This document shows, piece by piece, positions 1 through 8,610 of a DNA stretch of 57,281 nt. Made by a program: the position numbers and the translations under genes. Below the pieces are notes generated by a model. That model worked only from the letters and a program-made list of their open reading frames with translations, was not told the origin of the DNA and did not search any database. The stretch comes from Candidatus Rokuibacteriota bacterium. GTDB lineage: Bacteria > Methylomirabilota > Methylomirabilia > Rokubacteriales > CSP1-6. The DNA lies in the NCBI GenBank assembly GCA_003220315.1, contig QHSA01000149.1, positions 1 to 57,281 of the forward strand, in the 5' to 3' direction. Each line of letters starts with the position of its first letter. Within the stretch, counting starts at the first letter, position 1.

Positions 1-307
1 CAAGGAGCGTCTTGACCTCGTCGAACGAGAACGGATCGATTGGCGCCCGGTCTTCGCGCAGCTTGCTGACGGCGCGCGCGGGGTTCCGCGTGAGCCACCC
101 GCGCAGGACCGCGCGATCGAGGACCTGGCGCAACACGTCGAGGATGATGTTCGCCCGGCGGTTCGAGAGCTTCCTACCGTGAATTCCTTCGTGGTCTTTG
201 ACCGCATTCACGTCGGCGAGCCGCCGATTCGCGACGTCGAACGACTGCGAGCGCTCGCGACGGCATGATGCCTTACGTGCCCTTCTCGAGCTTCTCCAGC
301 CAGTACG
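1..307 (-). pseudogene. tyrosine recombinase (phage integrase) fragment, runs off left edge
   Basis: Reading leftwards on the minus strand, an open frame encodes a stretch typical of the end of the core-binding domain and the start of the catalytic domain of tyrosine recombinases: a helix beginning LSNRRANIILDVLRQ, then AVLRGWLTRNPA, then DPFSFDEVKTLL. The catalytic R/H/R/Y residues would lie beyond the window. The frame is bounded upstream by a stop at about 308-310. It has no ATG and only an internal GTG near 213, so the N-terminal SAM-like domain appears truncated. It begins inside the 3' end of the neighbouring cyclase/ATPase gene, which suggests a decayed integrase abutted by that gene. 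The family call is fairly safe; pseudogene status is inferred from the missing start. Confidence 0.55.
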
Positions 308-3300
308 TCATGCCCATCTCGCCGTACATCGCCGTCGCTGTGGTCAGCTGCTCTTTCGCCTGCTCGGGTTGACCTATCCGTCCGTAGAGCCTGCCGAGGC
401 CGAGGTGGCAGTGGGCCACAAGCGGGCGCATCTCGAGCTCGGAAGCCAGGGTCATCGCGGCACCGTAGTGCGCCGTGGCCGTCGCCGCGTCGGGGCGGAC
501 TTGATGCGAGGCGATGTCGCCGAGGAGGCGAAGAGCCCACGCCTCATTGCCGCGTTCACCGCGCCCGCGAGCGAGGCTCACGGCGCGGTCGGCGCAGCCG
601 CGGGCATTCTCGAGCTGGTCGGCGAGCAGATACGCCTCGCCGAGCTGTCCGACACTGAGCGAGTGGTGATACCCAATCCCTGCGCGTTCATAGGCGGCCA
701 GCGCCCGCTGCAGGCAGGAGAGGCCTTCCGCAATGCGTCCCGACCACGCGTACACGTGCCCCAGCGCGGCCATGGCGATCGGAGTGTGACTCGTGATGTT
801 CCACTCGCGGCACTGGGCGACCGCGCGCTCGAGCAGTCGGACGGCCTGGCTTAGTTCGCCTCTGACACTCTTCAGATACGCGAGATCGAGACATCCCACA
901 ACGACGCTGAACGGGTGATCGAGCGCTTCGGCGATCCGGATCGCCTCTTGTCCGTGAGCGTTTCCCTCGTCGAAGACGCCGCGTTCGGCGAGAGCGCGCG
1001 CCAACTGGGCATGAGACCAGACGGCGGGAGACGTCAGGAGGCCGAACCGCTCACGGGTCCGGTGGTCGTGGAGCGATTGCATCAGTTTGCGGGAGAGATG
1101 TTCGGTCCCGCGATAGTCGGCCGAGAGGTGGGAGGCGGCGGCAAGGTAGAACTGAGCCGCGATCTGGAGTGGAACATCGCCGAGACGCTCGGCGATGGCC
1201 CCGACCGTCTGCGCAGACGTGCGCACCTCTGTGACGTGACCGCCCGTGTGCACGTGATGGCCACTCATGTAGGCCGACACCCATCCGAGTCGTCGCGGAT
1301 CGTCAAGCGTTCTGGCCAACGCTTCGGCTTCCCGGAGATACCCCAAGACTCTCGCGAGCTCGCCCAGCGGGAAGAGCGCCTGACGAAGGTCGAGACGAAG
1401 GTCGATCGCGCGCTCGACCTTCTGGCGCGTGTCGGGCAATGGGTGCAAGGCCGCCAGTGCCTGCTCGAACCAGCTCACCGCCTCCCGGTAGGCCGAATGC
1501 GCGAGAGCCTTGGCGCCGGCCTGCCGGAGGTACGTGACCGCCTTCGCCCACACCTCGCCCCGGAAGGCATGGTGAGCCAAGCGCTCGACCTGCTCGGCCA
1601 GCCGATCGGGATAGAACGCCTCGATGGCCTCCACAATCCGGGCATGGAGTGCGCGCCGACGGTCGTGGAGCACGCTCGCGTAGGCGACCTCGTGGGTGAG
1701 GGCGTGCTTGAAGGTGTACTCGGGATCCGGGAAGACGCTCGTCTCGTAGAGGAACTCGGCAGCCTGGAGGTTGGTGAGCCCGCGGCGAAGGCTTTCCTCA
1801 GGCACGTCGGCGATGGCTTGCAGGAGCGTGAACGGCGCCTCCTTCCCGATGACGGAGGCAGCCTGAAGCAGCGGCTTGTCCTCGGGTGGCAGTCGGTCGA
1901 TACGGGCCGCAAGGATCGCCTGAATCGTCGCCGGGATCTGCCACGCCTCCGGCGCCTTCGTGATCCGATAGGCCCCGCGATCGCCGACGAGCATCCTGGT
2001 CTCCACCAAGGTCTGCACGGTCTCTTCCAGGAAGAAGGGGTTGCCCTGGGTCCGCTCAATCAACACGCGCTTGAGGGTCTCGAGGCTCTCGTCCTGGCCC
2101 AGGAGGGCGGTGAGCAATTCTTCGGCGCCGTCGGGCGGGAACGGATCGATCCTGAGCTGGGTGTAGTAGGTCTTGCTTCCCCAGGCGTGCTGGTACTCGG
2201 GACGGTAGCTGACGACGAGCAGGATTCGCGCGGTCGGGAGGCTCTCGATCAGGCCGTCGAGCAACGCCTGGCTCTCGGAATCAGTCCAGTGGAGATCCTC
2301 GAAGAGCAAGAGGAGCGGTTGGACCCGACTTTCCCGGAGGAGGAGCCGCTTGACCGCCTCCAGGGTCCGCTGCCGGCGTTGCGGAGGGTCGAGGGCGCCC
2401 CACGCGGCGTCGTCGACGGGGACATCCAGCAGCGCCAGGAGTGGCGTCAAGAGCGGCTCCAGCGTCCGGTCCAGCGTCACAAGTTTGCCCGCGACTCGTT
2501 CGCGAATCTCCCGATGGTCGTCGCGCTCCGGGATGCTTAGATATGCCTTCAGCAGCTCGATGACGGGCAGGTACGGCGTCGCCTTCCCATAGGAGACCGA
2601 GCCGCTTTGGAGCACGAGCCAGCCGTGGGTGCGCGGCGACCGCGTGAACTCCCAGATGAGGCGAGATTTCCCCACGCCGGCCTCGCCCACGATGGCGACC
2701 GCTTGCCCGTGTCCTGCACCGGCGCGCTCGAGCGATCGGCGGAGCACCTCGATCTCGGCGTCCCGGCCGATGAACCGTGTGAGCCCGCGCCGCGCGGCGG
2801 CCTGCAGTCGCGTGCGGGCCGGACCGATGCCGGACAGCTCGTAGACCTCAACCGGCTCGGTGCGACCTTTCACCGGCACCGGACCAAGGGACTTCACGGC
2901 GACGAACCCTTCGACCAGGTCGAGCGTCGCGGGCGCGATCAGCACCGTGCCCGGGCGCGCGGCCTGTTCCATGCGCGCGGCGAGATGCGTCGTCTCACCG
3001 ACCGCCGTGTAGTCCATGTGCAGGTCATTGCCGATCGCGCGGACCACGACCTCGCCGGAGTTGAGCCCGACGCGGATCTGCACCGTCACGCCGTGCGCGC
3101 GTCGCGCCTCCTCGGCGTACCGAGTGACGGATTCCTGCATCCGGAGCGCGGCATAGCAGGCGCGGACGGCGTGGTCTTCGTGCGCGATCGGCGCGCCGAA
3201 CAGCGCCATGATCCCGTCACCCATCACCTGGTTCACCGTACCCTCGTAGCGGTGCACGGCGTCCATCATATGCGCGAGGACCGGGTCCAGGATCTTGCGC

Positions 3301-3632
3301 GCTTCCTCGGGATCGCGGTCGGTGAGCAGCTCCATCGAGCCCTTGAGATCGGCGAACAGGACGGTCACCTGCTTCCGTTCGCCTTCGAGCGCCGCCTTCG
3401 CGGTGAGAATTCGCTCGGCCAGATGTTTCGGCGTGTACGCCTCGGGAGACGCGGACGGCGACACCATCGCAGCGCCGGAGGGCGTGACTCGCTCGCCGCA
3501 TTCCAGACAGAACTTCGCGGATGGGGGCAGCTCAGCGCGGCAGTTCGAGCAGCTGACCACGAGGCGGGCACCGCACTCCAGGCAAAACTTCGCCTGCGCC
3601 GGGTTCTCGTGCCGACACGCCGGACACTGCAT
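273..3632 (-). CDS. zinc-ribbon / class III nucleotidyl cyclase / AAA ATPase / TPR regulatory protein
   Basis: About 1119 residues. Two zinc ribbons occupy residues 1-48 (CPAC...FCLECG, then CSNC...FCLECGE). A class III adenylate/guanylate cyclase domain follows at about 85-260, with metal-binding Asp in FADLKGS (about 95) and in GDGIMALFGAP (about 139). Next is a predicted ATPase with Walker A GEAGVGKS and Walker B LLLLFEDLHW, then a long TPR-like helical region to the C-terminus. The start was set at MQCPACRHEN rather than the longer frame because GAGG lies about 7 nt upstream and the zinc ribbon then begins at residue 3. This architecture is widespread in soil bacteria as a presumed signalling protein; whether it makes cAMP is not evident. 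A strong shadow frame lies on the opposite strand. The gene ends against an integrase remnant. Confidence 0.9.
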   Translation of the reverse strand: MQCPACRHENPAQAKFCLECGARLVVSCSNCRAELPPSAKFCLECGERVTPSGAAMVSPSASPEAYTPKHLAERILTAKAALEGERKQVTVLFADLKGSMELLTDRDPEEARKILDPVLAHMMDAVHRYEGTVNQVMGDGIMALFGAPIAHEDHAVRACYAALRMQESVTRYAEEARRAHGVTVQIRVGLNSGEVVVRAIGNDLHMDYTAVGETTHLAARMEQAARPGTVLIAPATLDLVEGFVAVKSLGPVPVKGRTEPVEVYELSGIGPARTRLQAAARRGLTRFIGRDAEIEVLRRSLERAGAGHGQAVAIVGEAGVGKSRLIWEFTRSPRTHGWLVLQSGSVSYGKATPYLPVIELLKAYLSIPERDDHREIRERVAGKLVTLDRTLEPLLTPLLALLDVPVDDAAWGALDPPQRRQRTLEAVKRLLLRESRVQPLLLLFEDLHWTDSESQALLDGLIESLPTARILLVVSYRPEYQHAWGSKTYYTQLRIDPFPPDGAEELLTALLGQDESLETLKRVLIERTQGNPFFLEETVQTLVETRMLVGDRGAYRITKAPEAWQIPATIQAILAARIDRLPPEDKPLLQAASVIGKEAPFTLLQAIADVPEESLRRGLTNLQAAEFLYETSVFPDPEYTFKHALTHEVAYASVLHDRRRALHARIVEAIEAFYPDRLAEQVERLAHHAFRGEVWAKAVTYLRQAGAKALAHSAYREAVSWFEQALAALHPLPDTRQKVERAIDLRLDLRQALFPLGELARVLGYLREAEALARTLDDPRRLGWVSAYMSGHHVHTGGHVTEVRTSAQTVGAIAERLGDVPLQIAAQFYLAAASHLSADYRGTEHLSRKLMQSLHDHRTRERFGLLTSPAVWSHAQLARALAERGVFDEGNAHGQEAIRIAEALDHPFSVVVGCLDLAYLKSVRGELSQAVRLLERAVAQCREWNITSHTPIAMAALGHVYAWSGRIAEGLSCLQRALAAYERAGIGYHHSLSVGQLGEAYLLADQLENARGCADRAVSLARGRGERGNEAWALRLLGDIASHQVRPDAATATAHYGAAMTLASELEMRPLVAHCHLGLGRLYGRIGQPEQAKEQLTTATAMYGEMGMTYWLEKLEKGT

Positions 3633-3760
3633 CAATCGTCCTCGCGTGGTCGATGCATTCGGTCGGAACCCTGTCGAGGGTACCCGAGTACTCGGAAAAC
3701 AGGAAGCACTGCATCGACGATGGCGCCCGGTGTCGCGAGCGGACGGCGGTATCAAGGGCA

Positions 3761-3889
3761 AGCTCGCTCCTCATCGCCCAGAAGCTGTTTCACGACGAGC
3801 CCAGGCGAAAGGTGCTGGTGCTGCTGTCGGACATGATTGAAGACACCCCCGAGTACAACTTCGAGAAGATCGCCTGGAGTCCGTCCGCC
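3761..3889 (+). repeat. 129-bp inverted duplication, left arm
   Basis: This segment is a base-for-base reverse complement of 4295-4423, which is the middle of the VWA-like gene. Identity starts at AGCTCGCTCC and ends at CCGTCCGCC, with immediate divergence on both sides. On the plus strand it would encode the same peptide (SLLIAQKLFHDEPRRKV and onward), but without a start signal or remaining domain. It replaces the rest of a GDT1-family gene whose first codons lie at 3890-4073. Confidence 0.95.
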
Positions 3890-4073
3890 TGCCGGCGAGC
3901 CCGGCGAGGGTGGTGGACAGACACAGCGCCGCCGCCGACGCCACGAGCACGCCGAGCTTGCTGATCCCAGGGTTCGCAGCGAAGAACAACGTGGCGAGCT
4001 GCGTCGTGTCCCCCAACTCGGCGAGGAACACGCTCACGAAGACCGCAACGTAGGCTCTCATCGATACCCTCAT
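3890..4073 (-). pseudogene. GDT1/TMEM165 (UPF0016) family transporter, truncated N-terminal fragment
   Basis: About 60 codons starting MRVSMRAYVAVF encode the first membrane helix and the signature ELGDTTQLATL, then a second helix. ELGD(K/T)TQ is the hallmark of the UPF0016/GDT1 cation (Mn2+/Ca2+) exporter family, whose members are about 190-220 residues with the motif repeated in the second half. Here the gene stops being recognisable exactly at 3889, the edge of the 129-bp inverted duplication, and the frame then reads junk to a stop near 3771. The ATG overlaps the upstream gene's stop as ATGA, so it was originally translationally coupled to the VWA gene. It is either a real rearrangement or an assembly junction. 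Confidence 0.7.
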
Positions 4074-4858
4074 TGCTGGTGACAGGACTGAGACGGCGGC
4101 CAATGCAGAAGGACGTGGGCATACCGGCTCGGCTGCATGTCCGCGCCGCTCCGCCGGAAGTAGCCCTCCCAGAAGCGGGCGATGTCTTCTGCGAGCGCGG
4201 CGGACTTGGCAGACGCGCCCGACACATACACACACACGCCGAGAAGCTTGGGGATGAGCGCCTTCGCCTCGAGCTCGGCGAGGAGCTTCTCGACGGCGGA
4301 CGGACTCCAGGCGATCTTCTCGAAGTTGTACTCGGGGGTGTCTTCAATCATGTCCGACAGCAGCACCAGCACCTTTCGCCTGGGCTCGTCGTGAAACAGC
4401 TTCTGGGCGATGAGGAGCGAGCTGAAGATGTCGGTGTAGGGGCTCGAGTAACGCTTCCCCATGACGCCCGCGACTTCTGTCTTGACCTTCGCCTTCAGGT
4501 CGAGGACCCGCGTCTCAACCTCTTTCACTCGACGCTTGTATGTCAAGACGTTGTCCCGCCACCCGCTGAACTCGGGTTTGGCCGGCAAGATAACCTGGAC
4601 GAGGGGACGGAACTCGGTGAGGGTCTTGTCGTGGATGGGGGCCATCAGGAGTCGGTCCCCTGCGGAGAGTGACGGCAGGATCAGCGTCTCGATCTCGCGC
4701 TGGTAGCGCGCGCGCTCGCCACTCTGTATGCTCCCAGAGAAGTCCAGAAAGATGATGACCGCTGTCCCGGTCGACGTCGCGGCAGCGCTCGGCGACGAGA
4801 GCGCCTGCGTCAGGAGAAGAACCGCAGGGGTGATCGCCCGGTAGAGCGCGCCGGGCAC
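4070..4858 (-). CDS. secreted von Willebrand factor A-like protein
   Basis: 262 residues starting from GTG. An N-terminal hydrophobic segment (about residues 5-27) ending in small residues looks like a Sec signal peptide. The mature part begins with AVIIFLDFSGSIQ, a DxSxS metal-ion-dependent adhesion site typical of VWA domains, and has a second acidic strand VLVLLSDMIED near residue 170. The GTG overlaps the stop codon of the upstream small gene (TAGTG), and the stop overlaps the next start (ATGA), so three genes form a coupled minus-strand unit. Residues around 145-187 are encoded by DNA duplicated in inverted orientation at 3761-3889. The cellular role is unknown; VWA proteins usually mediate protein-protein contacts. 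The C-terminal tail is Cys/His-rich and unremarkable. Confidence 0.7.
   Translation of the reverse strand: MPGALYRAITPAVLLLTQALSSPSAAATSTGTAVIIFLDFSGSIQSGERARYQREIETLILPSLSAGDRLLMAPIHDKTLTEFRPLVQVILPAKPEFSGWRDNVLTYKRRVKEVETRVLDLKAKVKTEVAGVMGKRYSSPYTDIFSSLLIAQKLFHDEPRRKVLVLLSDMIEDTPEYNFEKIAWSPSAVEKLLAELEAKALIPKLLGVCVYVSGASAKSAALAEDIARFWEGYFRRSGADMQPSRYAHVLLHWPPSQSCHQQ
4295..4423 (-). repeat. 129-bp inverted duplication, right arm (inside VWA gene)
   Basis: Exact reverse-complement partner of 3761-3889. The two arms are separated by 405 bp holding the end of the VWA gene and the truncated GDT1 fragment. Because this arm is in frame within an intact gene, it is probably the original copy. Confidence 0.95.
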
Positions 4859-5133
4859 TACTGATCCGGCTTGCCGGGAAGCGATGATCCTCGACGGTTG
4901 CCTCGCGCACGACTGGGGGACGGCGCACTCAGCTCAGCTCGGCATTCTATGGCGACCGCCACTTGGTTGATCATCGGATCGGTTGACAAGGCCGTCAACG
5001 ACGGCTGGCACGACGGCGCCAGTCTGAATCGCGTCCGAAGCTCGTCGACCGAGAGCCGCTGGACGTCCATGAACTCCGCGGTCGTCATCAACAGGGTCAC
5101 ACCGAGCAGAATCTGCCCGAGACGCACTCTCAC
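4858..5133 (-). CDS. small hypothetical protein, possibly exported
   Basis: 91 residues from GTG. The N-terminus (RVRLGQILLGVTLLMTTAEF) is hydrophobic enough for a signal peptide or single membrane anchor, followed by a polar segment with two cysteines and a basic, serine-rich tail. I do not recognise the family. Support comes from the tight TAGTG overlap with the VWA gene and from its divergent placement opposite the response regulator gene, leaving about 100 bp for control signals. No good Shine-Dalgarno precedes the GTG, so the exact start is uncertain. Confidence 0.45.
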   Translation of the reverse strand: MRVRLGQILLGVTLLMTTAEFMDVQRLSVDELRTRFRLAPSCQPSLTALSTDPMINQVAVAIECRAELSAPSPSRARGNRRGSSLPGKPDQ

Positions 5134-5166
5134 GGCCTGAGTGTACGAAATCGCGGCTGAAGATCC

Positions 5167-5226
5167 CCTGAAGGGAGCCTGAATTTTCCTTCAGGTTGCG
5201 CCGCGCCCTCGACCGCGCGCTAGGAT
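5167..5226 (+). promoter_or_regulatory. candidate OmpR-type operator and promoter of the two-component operon
   Basis: CCTGAA occurs at 5167 and 5178, an 11-bp spacing typical of tandem OmpR/PhoB-family half-sites, and an inverted half CCTTCAGG follows at 5188-5195. Immediately downstream are TTGCGC (5196) and TAGGAT (5221), a weak -35/-10 pair with a 19-bp spacer, ending 9 bp before the response regulator ATG. The site sits between divergent genes, as expected for autoregulation. This is inferred from spacing only. Confidence 0.4.
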
Positions 5227-5235
5227 AAGACCGCG

Positions 5236-5922
5236 ATGCGACTCCTGCTGATCGAGGACGACCGGAAAGCCGCCAGGCTCCTGGCCAAGGGACTTCAGGA
5301 GGAGGGCTTCGTCGTCGACGTTGCCCCCACCGGCGAGGACGGCGAGGAGAAGGCCGCCGTGAACGAGTACGACCTGATCGTCCTCGACTGGCTCCTGCCT
5401 GGGAAGGACGGGCTCGCGGTCTGCCGCGCCCTTCGCGCGGGCGCCACCTCCATCCCGATCCTGATGCTGACCGCGCGCGACAGCGTCGCCGACCGCGTCA
5501 GCGGTCTCAGCACCGGTGCGGATGATTACCTCACCAAGCCCTTCGCCTTCGCCGAGTTGCTCGCGCGCATCAGGGCCCTGCTCCGTCGGTCCCGCGTCGC
5601 CCAGCCCGCCGTGCTGCGGGTGGCCGACCTGACCCTCGACCCGGCGACCCGCCGGGTCACCCGCGGCGACGGCCCGGTCATGCTCACCCCAAGGGAGTAC
5701 GCGATTCTCGAAGCGCTGATGCGGAACGCCGGCGAGGTCGTGAGCCGAACGCGCCTCACCGAGCGGGTCTGGGACGACGCCTCGGAGGTGCTCGACAACC
5801 TCCTCGACGTCCACGTGAGCCACCTCCGCAACAAGATCGATCACGGGGCGAGCGTGCCGCTCATCCACACGATTCGCGGGGTCGGCTATCGGCTGGGGCA
5901 ACCCGACTCAGCGGAGCCATGA
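5236..5922 (+). CDS. OmpR-family response regulator
   Basis: 228 residues. A receiver domain (1-120) carries the acidic pocket EDD at 7-9, phospho-acceptor Asp51 in LIVLDWLLPG, Thr in MLTARDS and the conserved Lys in DDYLTKPF. A winged-helix DNA-binding domain (about 130-222) includes LTPREYAILEALM and HVSHLRNKID, and ends with the classic IHTIRGVGYRL. The length is standard for the family. The last codons overlap the sensor kinase start (ATGA), giving a textbook operon. The regulon is unknown; neighbours include a secreted protein and sulfur transport genes. The repeat-containing region upstream is a plausible autoregulatory site. Confidence 0.95.
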   Translation: MRLLLIEDDRKAARLLAKGLQEEGFVVDVAPTGEDGEEKAAVNEYDLIVLDWLLPGKDGLAVCRALRAGATSIPILMLTARDSVADRVSGLSTGADDYLTKPFAFAELLARIRALLRRSRVAQPAVLRVADLTLDPATRRVTRGDGPVMLTPREYAILEALMRNAGEVVSRTRLTERVWDDASEVLDNLLDVHVSHLRNKIDHGASVPLIHTIRGVGYRLGQPDSAEP

Positions 5923-7322
5923 GACCGCTCAGCTTCAAGACCCGGCTCTGGCTCGGACACGTCGCGGTCCTGGCCGTGATGCTCGCGGTCGCGGCGTTCG
6001 GCGCCGACTGGGCGCTCCGCGGCGTGGTCCTCGGGCACATTATCGACGACGCGATCCTGTCACTGGCCTCGACGGAGGCGGCGGCGCTTCAGGCCGACCC
6101 CGGACCATCCATCCGGGTCCACGAGATCGCGCCCAGCGCGGGCCCGCCCTCGTTCGTGCGCCTGGACAAGTTCGTTCAGATCATCGACGGGGACGGGCGC
6201 GTCGTGGCGCGGAGCGCCACGCTCGGCACGGCCCGTCTACCGACGCCGGCTGCGCTTCTCGCCCGGTTGCGCGACGGTGAGACGGTGTTCGGGACCGTGA
6301 CCGACTTCGGCGAGGAACCGATCCGGATGGTGTCTCTCCCGGTTGACGCCGGTCGGGTCCGCTACGCCATTCAGGTGGCGATGTCGCTGGACGACGCGCA
6401 TGCCGTGTTGCGGTTTGGTCGATGGCTCTTCCTCGGAATGTCACTGGTCATCCTCGCCGGGATCGGGCTGACCGGCGCCCTGCTCGCCCGCCGCGCCCTC
6501 CGGCCAATCGACGCCATGGTGACCCGGGCCCGACGCATCGGCGAGGCGAACCTCGTCGAGCGCCTGCCGCACCCGGGGCCGCGGGACGAGATCGGCCGGC
6601 TCGTCGAGACGCTCAACGACATGCTCGATCGGCTCGAGCAGGGCTTCGAGATCCAACGTCGCTTCACCGCCGACGCCTCGCACGAGCTCCGCTCACCCCT
6701 CTCACGTCTCCGGGCAGAGCTGGAGGTGACGCTCCGCCGACCGCGGCCGGCTGGCGAGTACGAGGAGACCCTGCGCTCGTGCCTCGACGAGGTCCAGCGC
6801 GTCCAGTCGCTGATCGAGGAGCTCCTCGGGCTCGCGCGCATCGACGCCCGCCAGGAGCCCGAGCCGGCCAAGCCGATTCCCGTGAGCGAGATCGTCGAGG
6901 CGGCCGTCGCGGCCGTGCGGGCCGAGGCGGAGCGGCGCGGCGTGACGGTCGCGGTCGAGCGTCCACCGGAGCTTCTCGTGAACGCGGCGCCGGGCGCCGC
7001 CAAGGTGGCGCTCGCCAACATCCTCGACAATGCCGTGAAGTTCTCGCCGACCGGTGGCAAAGTGAGGATCGTCGTCACGGCGGGTCGGGAGGACGTGGTC
7101 ATCGCCGTCTCCGACACCGGACCGGGCGTCTCGCCACAGGAGGTGGCACGGCTGTTCGAGCGCTTCTACCGGGGCAAAGCCTCGCGCTCGATGGACGTGC
7201 CAGGCTTCGGCCTTGGCCTTGCGATCTCGCAGGCACTCGTCGAGCGCCAGGGCGGGCGGATTTCCGTGGAGGCGCGGACGGAGAAGGGCGCGACGTTCTC
7301 CGTACACTTCTCGCGTGCCTGA
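5919..7322 (+). CDS. membrane sensor histidine kinase
   Basis: 467 residues. Transmembrane helices at about 11-33 and 168-190 flank a periplasmic sensor of about 130 residues. A HAMP linker (about 190-242) follows, then a HisKA dimerisation domain with phospho-accepting His255 in DASHELRSPLSRLR. The HATPase domain has N-box NILDNAVKF, G1 DTGPGV, F-box LFERFYRG and G2 GFGLGLAI. This is the common arrangement of kinases partnering OmpR regulators. It overlaps the upstream regulator by 4 nt. The sensor domain resembles the heavy-metal/QseC-like class in layout, but no ligand can be assigned. Confidence 0.95.
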   Translation: MRPLSFKTRLWLGHVAVLAVMLAVAAFGADWALRGVVLGHIIDDAILSLASTEAAALQADPGPSIRVHEIAPSAGPPSFVRLDKFVQIIDGDGRVVARSATLGTARLPTPAALLARLRDGETVFGTVTDFGEEPIRMVSLPVDAGRVRYAIQVAMSLDDAHAVLRFGRWLFLGMSLVILAGIGLTGALLARRALRPIDAMVTRARRIGEANLVERLPHPGPRDEIGRLVETLNDMLDRLEQGFEIQRRFTADASHELRSPLSRLRAELEVTLRRPRPAGEYEETLRSCLDEVQRVQSLIEELLGLARIDARQEPEPAKPIPVSEIVEAAVAAVRAEAERRGVTVAVERPPELLVNAAPGAAKVALANILDNAVKFSPTGGKVRIVVTAGREDVVIAVSDTGPGVSPQEVARLFERFYRGKASRSMDVPGFGLGLAISQALVERQGGRISVEARTEKGATFSVHFSRA

Positions 7323-7669
7323 CCTGGGTCGGCCACGATGACCGGAGCTGCCCGAAAGCGTACAGTGACTGTCGAAGGTGACACCATGTGGCACGCGCCG
7401 ATTCGACTCGACACGCCGAGCCGATTCCGCGGCGCCACTCGCCCCGCAATTTCCGGATATTGAGGCGCTGGACTCGACGCGATCCTCCCTGGCACCCCGC
7501 CTGCAAGCCCTCCATCTGCTAGCGGGGAAGACCCCTCCCGATACGTGGCACACCCGTCGTGAGACGGGGCCGCATCGTCACGGGTCAGGCACGGCGCCTG
7601 ACGGCCGGACTGCCGAAGGAGGGCACACTCGCCCCCGGGAATCGGGTCTCCCGCGAACGGAGGCCACAC
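7323..7669 (+). other. 347-bp intergenic region, no gene seen
   Basis: Between the sensor kinase and the secreted protein gene. Frames here show no recognisable protein and no good start/ribosome-site combination until GGAGG just upstream of 7670. A few GTGGCAC strings occur, but without the second half of a sigma54 promoter. No tRNA or strong hairpin terminator was found. Confidence 0.4.
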
Positions 7670-8437
7670 ATGCGTTCCGGAACGGGTTCGAGTGTTCGCC
7701 GCGCTCTCGTTCTCCTCCTTGGCGGACTGGCCATCGGCGTGCCGCTCCTCGCCACGCCGATGGTCGCGCGCTCCGAGCCGCTGCAGTTCACTACGGAGTT
7801 TCGATTCGAGGATTGCGCGTTCAAGACGACAGGGGCAAATCCCCACTTCATTCTCACACCGGGCTATCGATTGGTCTTGGAGGGGGCGGAGCGTCGAGCA
7901 TTGATCCGCCTTGTGATCACCGTTCTTGCCGAAACCGAAACCGTCCTTCTCCCGGGTCTCGGCCAGGTGGACGCCAGAGTCGTCGAGGAAAGGGAATGGG
8001 TGGACGGCGTCCTGGTCGAGGTGTCGAGAAACCTCTTCGCGATATGCGACAAGACCAACGACGTGTTCTATTTTGGAGAGGCGGTCGATATCTTCAATCC
8101 GGATGGAACAGTAAGTCACGAGGGGTCATGGCGGGCGGGCGAGCCAGATGCCAGTGGTCTGGCGAAGCCTGGCATGATCATGCCCGGAACTTTCCTTTTG
8201 GGGTCGAGATACGTCCAGGAACAAGCGGATGGCATTGCCATGGACCGCGCAGAGCACGTGAAGACGGGGCTTGAAGTCACCACGAAAGCTGGCACGTTTC
8301 TCAAGTGTGTGCAGGTCGTTGAGACCACCCTCCTCGATCCACGTGCGAAAAGCGTCAAGGTCTACTGTCCTGGAGTTGGGCTCGTCGACGACGATGGGGT
8401 GACACTCGTCGAATTCTCGACGACCACCCTCCCCTGA
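7670..8437 (+). CDS. secreted protein of unknown function
   Basis: 255 residues starting at MRSGTGSSVRR. The basic N-terminus, a hydrophobic core (about 12-30) and PMVARSEP suggest a Sec signal peptide cleaved near residue 35. The mature part alternates hydrophobic and polar residues, suggesting a beta-rich domain, with cysteines at DCAF, ICDK, FLKCVQV and VYCPGVG; the last two segments resemble the end of lipoprotein-like beta-barrel domains. The start was chosen because GGAGG lies upstream and a signal peptide then begins at residue 1. It follows the two-component pair in the same orientation after a long gap, so co-regulation is possible but unproven. I do not recognise a named family. Confidence 0.65.
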   Translation: MRSGTGSSVRRALVLLLGGLAIGVPLLATPMVARSEPLQFTTEFRFEDCAFKTTGANPHFILTPGYRLVLEGAERRALIRLVITVLAETETVLLPGLGQVDARVVEEREWVDGVLVEVSRNLFAICDKTNDVFYFGEAVDIFNPDGTVSHEGSWRAGEPDASGLAKPGMIMPGTFLLGSRYVQEQADGIAMDRAEHVKTGLEVTTKAGTFLKCVQVVETTLLDPRAKSVKVYCPGVGLVDDDGVTLVEFSTTTLP

Positions 8438-8470
8438 GGCGTCGGTAGCGTTCTCCCCTCGGTAGCGTCC

Positions 8471-8508
8471 GCCGCTCCGAGCGTCCGGGGCTGGGCACTC
8501 GGAGCGGC
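8471..8508. terminator. strong hairpin between convergent genes
   Basis: GCCGCTCCGAG at 8471-8481 pairs perfectly with CTCGGAGCGGC at 8498-8508 around a 16-nt loop; outer bases GGTAG/CTACC extend it. It lies between the secreted protein gene and the convergent TauE gene. There is no T-run, so it may be an intrinsic-like or RNA-stabilising hairpin serving both strands. Confidence 0.5.
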
Positions 8509-8610
8509 CGCCTACCGGGAGCGGTCACGCTGCCCGCGCGCTTGAGGCAATCAACCCATCGGTGCGATCCGGAAGAACGCCGCGTCACGCGCCAGGCGTG
8601 GGCCGTCTGA

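Noticed and set aside
915-2540. Long open frame opposite the cyclase/ATPase gene
   Set aside because: It is a high-GC shadow of the real gene: low-complexity, no domains, and the other strand has clear motifs throughout.
3653-3964. Plus-strand gene encoding a peptide identical to part of the VWA protein
   Set aside because: It is only the inverted duplication read from the other side; no start signal and no complete domain.
3761-4423. Terminal inverted repeats of an insertion sequence
   Set aside because: The 405 bp between the arms encodes no transposase, and one arm is internal to an intact gene.
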